Both the position numbers and the translations under genes were made by a program. Below are positions 52,165 to 63,956 of a stretch of DNA of 64,000 nt, one piece after another. How positions within the stretch are numbered: position 1 is the first letter of the stretch; the number at the start of each line of letters is the position of its first letter. Location: contig JACEVL010000420.1 in NCBI GenBank assembly GCA_020284085.1, positions 1,543,001 through 1,607,000 on the forward strand. The letters are read 5' to 3'. Below the pieces are notes generated by a model. That model did not search any database and had not been told where the DNA came from. It saw nothing but the letters and a program-made list of their open reading frames with translations. The DNA is from Aporrectodea caliginosa (taxonomy: Eukaryota; Annelida; Clitellata; Crassiclitellata; Lumbricidae).

Positions 52165-52222
52165 CACACAAACAAACAAACAAACAAACAAACAAACACA
52201 CACACACACACACACACACATT
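52165..52222. repeat. (AAAC)n then (CA)n
   Basis: Seven CAAA units followed by about 12 CA units. Confidence 0.95.
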
Positions 52223-52479
52223 AAGGCTGGTACTGATTTAAAAAAATTAATCGATTAATCTCCTAAATTAAATTTCGATTAATTGATTAAATTCGATTAA
52301 TTTGATGTCTGTTACGTAAAGCTTGGAAGACTGTTTAAAATCTAGTCACTGAGTCAGTTACTACATTCTTTCTACAAAAAATTCAATCATTCCACATACT
52401 GAAAGTGATACATCAGCGCTGTGTTTGGACCACGGTAAGCGAACTGTTTATTGCAATGAAGACAGTTCACGAAATTTCA

Positions 52480-53689
52480 TAATATTTTAAAAAAGGCTAA
52501 AATTGCTTCTGAAAAGCTGTACTATGCCAATAGGTTATCTGAATGTGAAAATGACCTGAGAAAAACTTGTAGAAATATAAGGTCATTGTTAAATTGTGGT
52601 AACAACTTCTTACGTCTGAGGTCTTTACCTTTAGCTATGTGAGTACTTCAGACAAGTCCAAGGTTGCTAATAGGTTTAATGATTATTTCGTGAACATTGG
52701 TTCTACTTTGGCCTCCAAAACAGACTCCTCATGAGTCATGATCCCATCCCACATTTTACAAATTTTCTAACTGATTGCCCTTGTTCTTCAATGAGCCTGT
52801 TGCAGACCAGTTACGGTCTCTGCGAGTTGTGGGGTTGATGATATTGACCCCACAGTTGCTAGGGCCACAACTCAGTACATAGCCCCATGAGATATTTCGA
52901 GTTCCTCTCGCTTGACTGCATTGGTAATTCTCCAGAATCATGCTATTTGTGTAATATTAAATTTGTACTGGCACTCCAGCACCAAATTTGCGTCCCTGAA
53001 ACATAGAATACTGAAGATACGAGATATAACCAAATTACAGATAGGTCTGTTCACGTTTAGGTATCATCGTCACATGTTGTCTCCCAACTTCGATGGATTT
53101 GTTTATCTTATAATACTAGAGCATCTGATAAATACTATGGTGCCAGTGCAAGAACCGAATTGATACAATTCTCCATGAAATGTTTTGAACCTACGCTATG
53201 GAATTCCCTTCCTGAGGATTTAAGAAACACTGTATCCATCAAGCAATTTAAACTTAGATTAAAGAACTTTTTGTTGGTGTATGGTTTATCAGTGGAATGG
53301 CTCGATGAGATTGCCTCCTCCCCCAACTTTACCTAGTGATTGACTATTTGTTGATCAGTCATTGTCATCACTATTATTTCTTTTATTAGTTTTCTGCAAC
53401 ACTCAACTCTGGGATCTATTTGATAATCGCTTATAATGTATATTTTCAACTCAATGTTTCACTGTACATATCTTTACTTTATGCAGCAATTTCATGAAAG
53501 TATTAATGTTATAAATGAGTCAGCCGAGTCTTTAGCGGGTCTACGTGACCTTCTTCGGTTGACTCATTGACCTGCATGAATGTTGTATTCAATTGGCAAC
53601 TTGATTGTCCTTGTCAGAAACAGTATGTTGCATTGAAGTGTTGATGATATGCAAGTCAATAAACGAGTCAATCAATCAATCATATATAA

Positions 53690-53695
<6 letters not shown>
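52480..53695 (+). pseudogene. LINE 3' half remnant with (AATC)n tail
   Basis: Broken peptides: KTCRNIRSLLNCG, RILKIRDITKLQIGLFTFRY, RHMLSPNFDGFV, then LRYGIPFL-type text. It ends CAAGTCAATAAACGAGTC and AATCAATCAATC, the plus-strand equivalent of the tail seen at 10835. Confidence 0.65.

Positions 53696-53771
<76 letters not shown>
53693..53771. repeat. (AT)n microsatellite
   Basis: About 37 AT units directly after the LINE tail. Confidence 0.97.
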
Positions 53772-53773
<2 letters not shown>

Positions 53774-53784
53774 TATTGCTTATT

Positions 53785-55275
53785 CAGAGGCAATGTATGC
53801 AGTCGCCTATGGAAAGGCTGTGAATGATGTTGCCTATGGAGAGGCTCTGGATGATGTCGCCTATGGAGAGGGTCTGTATGCTGTTGCCTATGGAGAGGCA
53901 CTGCATACAGTCACCTATGGAAAAGTTCTGGATGATGTCGCCTATGGAAAAGCTCTCTGGATGATGTCGCCCATGGAGAGGTTTCTGGATGATGTCGCCT
54001 ATGGAGAGGCTCTGGATGATGTCACTTATGGAGAGGCTCTGGATGATGTCGCCTATGGAGAGGTTTCTGGATGATGTCGCCTATGGAGAGGCTCTGGATG
54101 ATGTCACTTATGGAGAGGCTCTGGATGATGTCGCCTATGGAGAGGCTCTGGATGATGTCGCCTATGGAGAGGCTCTGGATGATGTCGCCTATGGAGAGGC
54201 TCTGGATGATGTCACTTATGGAGAGGCTCTGGATGATGTCGCCTATGGAAAGGCTGTGAATGATGTTGCCTATGGAGAGGCTCTGGATGATGTCGCCTAT
54301 GGAGAGGCTCTGGATGATGTCACTTATGGAGAGGCTCTGGATGATGTCGCCTATGGGAGGCTCTGGATGATGTCACTTATGGAGAGGCTCTGGATGATGT
54401 CGCCTATGGAGAGGTGCTGTATGCTGTTGCCTATGGAGAGGCGCTGCATGCAGTCACCTATGGAAAAGTTCTGGATGATGTCGCCTATGGAGAGGCTCTG
54501 GATGATATCGCCTATGGAGAGGCTCTGGATGATGTCGCCTATGGAGAGGTGCTGTATGCTGTTGCCTATGGAGAGGCGCTGCATGCAGTCACCTATGGAA
54601 AAGTTCTGGATGATGTCGCCTATGGAGAGGCTCTGGATGATATCGCCTATGGAGAGGCTCTGGATGATGTCGCCTATGGAGAGGTGCTGTATGCTGTTGC
54701 CTATGGAGAGGCGCTGCATACAGTCACCTATGGAAAAGTTCTGGATGATGTCGCCTATGGAGAGGCTCTGGATGATATCGCCTATGGAGAGGCTCTGGAT
54801 GATGTCGCCTATGGAGAGGGTCTGTATGCTGTTGCCTATGGAGAGGCGCTGCATACAGTCACCTATGGAAAAGTTCTGGATGATGTCGCCTATGGAAAAG
54901 CTCTGGATGATGTCGCCCATGGAGAGGCTCTGGATGATGTCGCCTATGGAGAGGCTCTGGAGGTTGTCGCCTATGGAGAGGCTCTGGATGATGACTTGTC
55001 GCCTATGGAAAGGCTCTGGATGATGTAGCCTATGGAAAGGCTCTGGATGAAGTCGCCTATGGAAAGGTTCTGGATGATGTTGCCTATGGAGAGGCTCTGG
55101 AGGATGTCGCCTATGGAGAGGCTCTGGATGATGTCGCCAATTTAAAGGCTCTGGGTGATGTCGCCTATGGAGAGGCTCTGGATGATGACTTGTCGCCTAT
55201 GGAAAGGCTCTGGATGATGTCACCTGTGGAGAGGCTCTGGATGATGTCGCCTATGGAAAGGCTCTGGATGCTGTC
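53785..55275. repeat. 27-bp minisatellite array, about 1.5 kb
   Basis: About 54 units of GATGATGTCGCCTATGGAGA plus GGCTCTG, with variants (CTGTATGCTGTTGCC, CTGCATACAGTCACC). Larger blocks of several units recur at 54410-54900. The plus frame reads L-D-D-V-A-Y-G-E-A, and other frames are also open (M-M-S-P-M-E-R-L-W; minus I-I-Q-S-L-S-I-G-D), as expected for a stop-free 27-mer. No splice signals or non-repeat domain support a protein. Confidence 0.95.
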
Positions 55276-55279
55276 GAGG

Positions 55280-56215
55280 TCACGGTGGTGCTTAGCGGAT
55301 GGCCAACTTAGACGATAGTCAGCAGCGGACACCTAACAAAACAAGAAACGGAGCTGGTGGTCTAGTTGGAACAACCGATGACCCATGGCTGCTAACACCT
55401 CCACCGACCACTTCGGTCAAAGCACAAGGGCGTGACCGACTCACCCAATCGTTGTCAACAACAACATAGTAGCCGTGGGGCTGCTACTCTTACGACACAA
55501 AGCATGGACTGAAAGGCGAGGTCGTGACCCATACACCAGAACTACGTCAACTGCTGCTGAAGCCTATACGCCTGTATGCGATGACCCAATCAACAACCTA
55601 ACGAAAACTCAAAAACATCACATGACCGAGTCATAATTATAATGAAGGCCATAGAAGCCTGAACGTACTCATTTTACAGCACGCCTGGGTGATGATCGCG
55701 ACCGTGCCTTGACCGAGACTCGAGCAACGCCATTGCGGAATCGTGCCTTAGACACTTAGCAATAGCGACGCTTGATCCACGGGATCGAGCTGAACAGACA
55801 ACGCCTGGATTGATATCCGCTACGACGCCTTGGTACGACATTCCAGACATGTTGCTGCAAATCCCAGCTTCAGAGTAGATTGACAGAGATTGATATTTAA
55901 GATACTTTTATGACGTTAGAGACGTACGATCCACTGGATCAAATTTAACGAACAGCAATCGTAGATGACTAGATTTAAGGGACTGGAGATATGTACGACA
56001 GATACTCCGACTGAAAACGAACTATTACTAAGACCGGACAAGATTGATTTCTTTTATTAACTCTTTCGACCGACTATCAACTGACTTTCATATTTATCAC
56101 TGTATTTTTACTAATATGATCTAATAAATTTAATACCTTATTTCAAATCGTTTTCAGCTTCGTTCTACTATGGTTCTAGTCCTTCATACGCCAATTAAAC
56201 CATTATCGCGCCAAG
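55280..56215. other. intergenic flank of the minisatellite, nothing recognised
   Basis: Mixed sequence with relatively high CG. AATAAA occurs near 56125. No open frame over 60 codons and no family motif. Confidence 0.4.
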
Positions 56216-56224
56216 TCTTTTATT

Positions 56225-56690
56225 GGTAACCGTAACCGTAGGCTATATCAGAGATGAGGTCTATATAGTTATTATCATAGAGTCTAAATGCATAGAGTCT
56301 AAATGGCAACATCAGTGGCGTGAAGAGCAGTAGGTAGCGGGATCGATCGCTTCCCGCAAGACCCGCAACCCACCCAAAGGTCCACTCAGCCTGTAATTTG
56401 CGAGATGGCGCATTGGTAAAATGAGATGTAAGACGAACTGGCCAGCCCGGGCGCCTTGCATGGCTGCCGAATACAGTTAAATTCGACTCCTGTAATAACT
56501 TGTGATCATCCGTTCTACGTTCTGCAGTCCATGGCGACTTGCCTGTCCCCTTTGCACGAACTTTCACCACGCAATACCGGGCTTTCTGTGTCCTGGGCCC
56601 GACCATTTGGAACGACCTTCCACTGGAGCTGTTTTTGTGGGTAGCCTTTAGACTCATAGCCTGAGTCAAAGTTCAACAGTTTTTCCATTT
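56225..56690 (-). pseudogene. decayed LINE 3' region
   Basis: Minus peptides MVGPRTQKARYCVVKVRAKG and LLQESNLTVFGSHARRP. The second matches LLQESNLTV of the plus-strand remnant ending near 8165, so both belong to one family. Confidence 0.55.
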
Positions 56691-56699
56691 AAAATGTAC

Positions 56700-57430
56700 A
56701 CAAAAGCTTCATTCCAAGCAAAATATAATTTCGACAGCGATGTTCTCACAGAAACTCAGCATACAGTTCAAAATTAACATCAGTTGAAGTTACTTAAAAA
56801 TTTGTTTTAATAGGACACTTTTCCCAAAAATTCAACCACATCTATTAATCGTCTTATTATTAGAAAACGTTGAACGTCTTCTGAATAACAGTACTCGTTA
56901 TATTATAAAAATAGCATCAATAGAGGGAATGAATTCCAGTAAAACATTTGTAAGTAAAATAGACTTGCAATGCAAAACTTCAACTGGAAGCACAACGAAA
57001 CAAGTTAAATTTTCTAAGCACAATATAATTTTACCATTAATTTTCTCATTGGTACACGTCACTTCGACAAAGTATGTATGTAGCCTATATACTTATAATT
57101 CGTTTATTCCCCCAAAAAAAAAACCCCAGGCAAAACGCTGTAACTAGGTGAACAGTAACAATTGACACTATGGCTACTTAGGTCAATGTTTGAGTTAGTT
57201 AGCAGTGCTTAGCACATGTTTCTATATAATATATTATGTTATATTATAACATTCTTGGGATAAAGTTCATCGAGTCTTTATCAGGGAGGGTGAAGTTGAA
57301 GTTGTGTGCCCTTTGCCGAGTTATATAATGGTTCTCGCTACAGTGAGCAGAGGTCACGGAGGACATGAAGCTCATTGCCCAGTGGCCCTATGCCTAACAC
57401 CTATAGAGCCCTTGCGGCAACATTCTTCTA
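56700..57430. other. intergenic, nothing recognised
   Basis: AT-rich unique sequence without motifs. Confidence 0.4.
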
Positions 57431-57434
57431 ACCT

Positions 57435-57540
57435 TAAGACTGTTCTCTTTAGCCGCGGGGTTGGGTCGGGAGCGCTCCCGAGTAGATAACTCTGAAGGGG
57501 CGCTATATAAATATCTGAAATGAATTAATGAATGACTGCT
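57435..57540 (+). mobile_element. SINE 3' end
   Basis: GTTGGGTCGGGAGCGCTCCC, GAGTAGATAACTCTGAAGGGG, CGCTATATAAATATCTGAAATG and an AATG tail. Confidence 0.6.
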
Positions 57541-57544
57541 CGGA

Positions 57545-58670
57545 AGAAAGCGGCGTCTTCCGCTTGTGTTAGCGTTTCAGCCGTCTGTAAGTCAGAGCCT
57601 GCTCATGAAGCCCTCGAGGCGCGTTTTGTCCCTTCCACTCGCTATAGGCTATATCTATAGGTCCACCATGCGGGAAAGGCATACAGGTGTGGTTATGGCA
57701 TTCAATACTAGACAGAATGAACCTCAAAAATGATCACATTGGCTTTAAAATAACCTAATTTCAAAACAATCAAAAAACAGCAATAACACGTTAATTTACT
57801 ATTATAATTATTATTCTTATTACATTAGCATCAAGATCTAAACCATAATATCAGTATGTTAGGATACTAACAAAATAATGATAATAGTATGGCAATACAT
57901 CTAGCTCAAGAAAGGCTTTAGCCTTTAGGAACAGTTAGTTTTACAAACTACAAAATATGTAAGTCTTAATGCAAGTCGCTAACTAGATTTCAAGTAAGTA
58001 AGCAAGTTAGCAGTAATGAAAGACATGCGAGAAGCCTTGAAGCTCAGTTCACTATCATTAAAATGGTTAAAGTTGCACAGAAAGTTGAATTAAGATGGAT
58101 TTTAACAAAGTCTGTAAATTTTCCTCCTGTAAAACAAATAACCTTGGAAACCTGACACACATATCACTCTTGATAGCCAACTTGTTCTATGTAGAAATAA
58201 GTGGAGAGGTAAGCAGAGAAAAAAAATCTAATTTCAGTGTGACACAAAAGCAATCAATCAATCAAATTCGTTTACCGGGTATTCGAAATCAAGTTGACAA
58301 TATCGCAGCTTGTCACAACAGTTACACTATTACGGACAATAAGGAAGGTGACTTAAAGGAGAATGATATTCAGTTGATATTTTTAAATAGGACACGTGAA
58401 ATACAGTTGCTGTCAACTTTAGCAGGAAGCTGATACTCAAGCGGCCGTGGGCGGAGCTCGTACCGAGTCGGAGAGCAATATGGAGGGTGATGCAGGTGAA
58501 CTTATATAAAAAAATTAATTTTAAGCCACTTTAATATCCACATAGTGCAGTTACTAATTTCCGAACAAATTTGTGAACTTTGAAACACCAACAATTTCGT
58601 CATGATACAATTTCAACACAATTTCCTACGACTTCATGATATAATTATGATCATTTTTTAGCCAGAACCA
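57545..58670. other. intergenic downstream of cyclophilin, no supported gene
   Basis: Includes a 112-codon plus open frame (58095-58433) without recognisable domain and AT-rich non-coding sequence. Confidence 0.4.
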
Positions 58671-58676
58671 TAATCT

Positions 58677-61600
58677 TTAACCCTGCACTGGTGCTTTGGG
58701 AACCGTGAATGGTGTTCTGAGAGGCAGGGTACCGGAATCTTTGATGACGACGGTTAAAAAAGGTCTGTCATTCGTATCAGTCGGGTTCTTCTCAATGGCA
58801 CGTACAATATCCTGAAACATCGCAACAAATTACCACAGAAATATGAACTTAACAATAAGAAATTAACAATCACAAAACTGCAACAACAATAACAATACCG
58901 GTACTGTTATAGACGTTACAGATCGCGGATGCTGCCTACTTTACCACACTTCGATCAAAAGCTCTTCTTTCCAATTAATATGAATTAATTAATGCTATTA
59001 CAAATTTTATTAATTAATTAACAATATAAAAATTATATTAATTAATTAATAATATCTACCTTGGATAAATGATAGTGATGATGACAAAAATATATTATAA
59101 TGTTGTGTAATAATACAGTTAATACATATTATAATAAATAACTGCAGTCATAACAATAGCTTTCCAGTGATTCCAGTTCATTATTCTCGGGAAATGTTTT
59201 AGTAAATTTAGTCCACAGGGATCACTCGGTGCTAAAAATAATGATGATGAAAACAGAAATAGCAATTAAAATAAGTGCCAGAAGTACAAGAAAAGAAATA
59301 GAGCATAGTTCACCTTAATTGATATTACTAAACTATTACATTATTAAAAGTATTAAATTATTAAAAGTATGACATTAATATTAAGCTTTTTAGTCAAATA
59401 CACTTAAACTATGGTTTTCCTACATCAAATACCCTTGTTATGAAGTATTGTCATCAACACATTCTTAAAATGCACTACAGAATAATCTGCAGGGTGAACT
59501 CATTTACAAGCTTCGGTTCACATACCATTCTGCTTAACAGGAAGTAATGTTATATCCCCAACTTAACAAGCCATACTGGTTAACGCGTCGTACAGTGCTA
59601 AACATTGACTTTATCAGTATTTATGGGCATATTTAGGGGTTTACGGGTCCAAACCCTCACCAAATAAATAATTGCCGAAAAAACTTAACTTTTCTAAATT
59701 GAGTTACACATTACTCTGCGACCATGTTCAATGGAAACCCCGAAATGGTTTCCTGGCTACGCCCTTGTCAGTATTATCCCTGTCTACACATGGTCTGGTT
59801 TACACGCTGTTAAATAAGGCACATCCCTCGAAAACTTCGCATTAACGAGTCCACACTGTACTCTCCACTTCCCGCTTACCATGCCACACAGGACAATTCC
59901 GAAGAGGGTGTGCTTTCCATCAAGCCATGTAGTGTTGGTCGTGGTGATGTAGAACTGAGATGTATTGGTGTCTGGTCCAGCGTTGGCCATGCCCAGCCAT
60001 CCGGCGCCATGGTGGTTGAGATCAAAATTCTCATCCATAAAGTTGTATCCCCAGATGCTCTTACCTTTAGAAACATACCATAATATCTCATCATGAACAT
60101 TATCACTATTATTATTACAAAATCTATATCTCAAGCAACGATCAGAAGTTATATCACAAGCAACAATTACTATTTATATTTTAATCATTTTGTCATAATT
60201 ATTATTGTTAAATTACAAATACTTATATTACTATATTATTTTGTCCGACTCACACCTCAACGTGGTGAGGGGGTGGCAACAGTCAGTAGGGGAGTGCCTG
60301 CTGAGGCTATGCCATCAGTGGTGAAGGTCTTGGCTGAAGTACCACCTTAGGGCACTACGCCGCCTTCGATACCACAAGTGGATATCAGAGCCAGTCCTAA
60401 GCCTGGAACTCTCTTTAAGGGAGAAGTGCGAAGGTCGAACGGATTGCAGATACTCCGTTCGTAAAGAAAAAATACGAATGAAATCCAATGCAAGCATTGG
60501 ACTCCAACGGGTCTCGGCCCATGGATACGATGCAAGCGTTGGACACCTACGGGCCTTCGGCCCATGGATCCTGATGATGATGATGATTATTTTGTTTGAT
60601 CTGTGTTTGCTTCTTTATATGTTTATCCTGTATTTCAGAAAGCAAATATTTAAAACAATTCTAAAAAATAAATACTACCTCCCCATCCATCTCCTCTTGT
60701 GTAGTCTCCACCCTGGATCATGAAATTGTTAATAGTCCGATGGAAAGTGCTGCACTTGTAGGAAAGCTGGACACCATCAGGATCAACCTAAAATATCAAT
60801 CCCACAGAGTAATAAGATAAATCAACGTTTCCCAACCTGGGTGCCGTGTTGCTGCCGTGAACCCGCTCTAGGGCCTCGGGTATCACTGGCACTGCTAGAT
60901 AATATTTGTGCAGCTTTTCTGTCACAAAGTGTGGAAAACTACTGTTTATCACCACCGACATAGACCTATAACTATTTGTTTTAAACTTAAAGTAGTGTAG
61001 AAACAGTCAAGACACTGCGGTCGAAAACAAGGAACGTTGCTCGTCTTGAAAACAAACTAGAAGAAAAGTCAATGAAATTAAGACCAGGTGCTGTTGACTG
61101 AATGAATTTTGAGTAAGGGTGCCTTGCTCTAATAAAGGTTGGGAAACCTTTAAAACGATTAAAATTTGATCAATAAACAATTTTGTGAGGTTTTGTCAAA
61201 GACTTCAGACAAAAGATAGCTTAATTTTAAAAACAAAGAAGTAATGTTAAGTATAAAAATTATATATGTATATAAAAAGTAAATGTAAAATTTAGTAACA
61301 ATGTACATAAAAATTTAAATGCTATAATGCATATAAAACTAAAATGTAATGAAAAACTTAACATGTCGTAAAATGTAATAAATAAAATTTCATAAATATA
61401 CGAAGAAAGAGAATATATATTAACTTTGGAAATTTATGTAGCACGCCCATTACCAGATTTCCAACGACGAGAGTTCTAAAGTTGTTGACAGTATACGGGC
61501 AGAGATCACCGAACAGTCCAAAAACAATTCTTCCTTGATACACATTACCGATTGTAATGTCAAAGAAAACCTTTGCAACAGAAACAGATGACTTCACATA

Positions 61601-62615
61601 ACAAAAGTGGCACGCAAACAATTGCTTTTGTCATAATATGGCGCCCAACTGATGTGGTTATATCAATTTGATCCATTCATGGAAAAGTCACTACAGTGCA
61701 GACGCCAAAAATAAGTGTAGACGCCAAAAGCAAGTGAAGAGGTCATTGGTCAAAAGCAAGTGTACAGGCTAAAAGCAAGTGCAGAGGCCAAAAGCAAGTG
61801 TAGAAGTCAAAAGCATGTGTAGAGGCCAAAACCAAGTGTAGAGACCAAACGCAAGTGTAGTGGCCAAAAGCAAGAGCAGAGGCAAAATGCAAGAGCAGAG
61901 GCTAAAACCAAGTGTAGAGACCAAACGCAAGTGTATAGAGGCCAAAAGCAAGAGCAGAGGCAAAATGCAAGAGCAGAGGCTAAAACCAAGTGTAGAGACC
62001 AAACGCAAGTGTATAGAGGCCAAAAGCAAGAGCAGAGGCAAAATGCAAGAGCAGAGGCTAAAACCAAGTATAGAGACCAAACGCAAGTGTATAGAGGCCA
62101 AAAGCAAGAGCAGAGGCAAAATGCAAGAGCAGAGGCTAAAACCAAGTGTAGAGACCAAACGCAAGTGTAGAGGCCAAAAGCACAATGTTAAGTTGCACCT
62201 TTTCAGTTCTGTCTTAAAGCACAGTTAGTGCATTTCAAATGTTCTCAAGAGTTACTATATAATAAATATCCAGACATACACACATACACATAATATACAT
62301 TTTCGTATTGTATAGATATGTACATGCATACATATATACATACATACATACAAGCATTTAAAACAGTTTAAAAAGAAAACCGTGGACATGGCACACTTCA
62401 AAAGAACAAAGAGCATATATAGGGTAAATTGAGAAATTAAAAATTGAATAATCTATTAAAGTTAAACCCCCAAAAGAAAACTGCCAAGACATCTGTAACC
62501 GTTCTACCTTTTCTGTCACAAGTGGGTCATAGTCAATCTCTCCGGATACCAGACAAAACTGGAGGCAAACCAGCAACAAAGTGCTGACAGCACCAAAGCC
62601 ACACACACCCTTCAT
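58677..62615 (-). CDS. secretory-pathway cyclophilin (peptidyl-prolyl cis-trans isomerase, PPIB/PPIC type), complete, 5 coding exons
   Basis: Catalyses cis-trans isomerisation of prolyl bonds, probably in the endoplasmic reticulum or outside the cell. Coding exons on minus: 62615-62508, 61570-61454, 60787-60679, 60064-59880, 58811-58677; together 218 codons, in frame, 217 aa (PPIB is about 216). Residues 1-25 are a signal peptide with a Leu-rich core ([15 protein letters not shown]). Then comes VFFDITIG, the fold start. Active-site positions seen: FHR (Arg92), FMIQGGD (Phe97, Met98, Gln100), MANAG, SQFYI, WLDGKH (Trp158, His163). The RGDGWGGKS segment has the extra residues typical of cyclophilin B and C. 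Tyr150 occupies the position that is Phe113 in cyclophilin A. No KDEL-like end: the protein ends APVQG. The upstream in-frame ATG at 62636 lies before the acceptor at 62623-62624, so the ATG at 62615 is preferred. Confidence 0.92.
58860..59800. other. last cyclophilin intron, nothing recognised
   Basis: AT-rich, with TTAATTAATTA clusters at 58975-59055. No element ends were recognised. Confidence 0.45.
60243..60590 (+). mobile_element. retroposon-like element with duplicated module and (GAT)n tail
   Basis: The CG-rich block starting CACACCTCAACGTGGTGAGG contrasts with its AT-rich intron. Near the end two similar modules occur: TGCAAGCATTGGACTCCAAC..CGGCCCATGGA and TGCAAGCGTTGGACACCTAC..CGGCCCATGGA. 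It ends CCTGATGATGATGATGAT. Family not identified. Confidence 0.5.
61690..62185. repeat. 78-bp higher-order minisatellite
   Basis: Four copies of a 78-bp block built from an 18-20-bp subunit (GAGGCCAAAAGCAAGTGTA). Single subunits extend to 61690. It lies in cyclophilin intron 1, and its open frames on both strands are not genes. Confidence 0.93.
62275..62352. repeat. ATAC/CATA-rich simple repeat
   Basis: ACACACATACACATAATATA to CATACATACATAC in cyclophilin intron 1. Confidence 0.85.
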
Positions 62616-63083
62616 TTTAAACCTACAAATGCACAAACAATAACATGAGACATCGTTAGCATTGGAACTTTTTCAACCGGGTACAATACAGATTGAAAAA
62701 CATGTTTTTCAAACAAACTTGTGGAGAATTGGAATCAGTGCATATTTAAACGGATTTGGACTACTAGGACAAAGTCTGCCAAGACTAGATGGTCTGGCAA
62801 GCTTGCCCTGCTGTAGCGCCGCCACTGTAGCTCTAGGTCTAGGAATGAAGTATCGCTTGACATGTAAATGTACATCAAAGTAACGAAGTAACGTTAAATT
62901 CCGTTTAAATATCCAGTGTTTATCTTGAATGCCACCAGGTAAATGAAATTCATTATATTATTCTCTGAGATCTCATATAAACTCAGCAACTTTGAGAGCT
63001 TCATAAATACGCTATATAAATGTAAATATATACACATTAACCCAGTTACAGCCTACGGTCAATAATCCATGGTCAGAACTTAC

Positions 63084-63220
63084 CGCGAAGACTGAGCAAT
63101 TAAGTACGAGCTGGTCTCAGTTGCACTCTGCACTCACTGTAAAACTACCCGACGGGTACTTTCTCAAATACTGCCCAGTACCGCCGTCACAGTCGACGCG
63201 TCGCGCACTGGACCGCGAAG
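63084..63220 (-). other. probable 5' UTR exon of the cyclophilin gene
   Basis: On minus, a good donor (CGCG|GTAAGT) lies at 63083. The coding exon starts after an acceptor (TTTGTAG) at 62623-62624, only 7 bases before the ATG, so a non-coding first exon upstream is needed. The region 63084-63220 is GC-richer and sits just downstream of the likely promoter. The 5' boundary is a guess. Confidence 0.5.
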
Positions 63221-63955
63221 AATGCAACTATAGTCGAACAAGTCTGTCAACTGAAAAAGTCCGTCCAGTCGTGCAGCCGTAACCTCGCCAAACAACATGC
63301 AACTCCTCTTTTCGTCTATAAATAGATCGAAGCCCATAACAGACTGATCTGGGCGGGGTGATTAAGTGGATACCCTGCCGAGTGGCCGCCATATATAGGG
63401 TGATGTTTGCCACCGTTTTGTTTGTATTTTGTTTCTGCTCTGATACGCGCTGACAACGACGCTGTCTTCTGATTGGCTGGTGCCAACCGGATATGCGTCC
63501 TCTGACGTATGAAAAGGAGATATGGATAGAAACACGAATGTTAAGTACTTCGAACTAAAGCACGCTGGCGTCGATCAGCCTAATGCCACCGAAAGAGTGT
63601 TCTCGTGACAAAAGTTGTCCTCGATTGTATAGACCTAAAGCGTGCTCTTTTCCAGCCATAGCCTAGTCCTAGCATGTCTTTGTAGGCTATGCAAGCTGTG
63701 TTAATGTATTGTGTTGGTTAAAGAATAGACTAGACTCGGCCTACGTGCTAAGCTGTGCACGATCCCAACTGGTGAACTGGTCCACGTAAACGCTTTGGTA
63801 TGTCCGTAAAAGAAGTCAGAGTTAAATGCCTGATATTGTGTTAGGCCCTATAGGCTATCTGAAAAAAATTTCGGCATAAACTCGATGCGGGTGGCTCGGT
63901 CGCATTATAAACGTGGAGTAAAATACAACACACAATACAACACATCACAATACAA
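63221..63955. other. cyclophilin promoter side and intergenic DNA
   Basis: The first 200 bases hold CG dinucleotides and are the probable promoter on minus. No gene was recognised; CACAATACAACACATCACAA-type AC-rich text begins at 63925. Confidence 0.4.
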
Positions 63956-63956
63956 C

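Noticed and set aside
53649..55028. Plus and minus open frames up to 344 codons in the 53.8-55.3 kb array
   Set aside because: A stop-free 27-bp unit keeps several frames open on both strands. No splice site, start context or non-repeat domain.
58095..58433. 112-codon plus open frame
   Set aside because: No recognisable domain, AT-rich composition, no splice partners.
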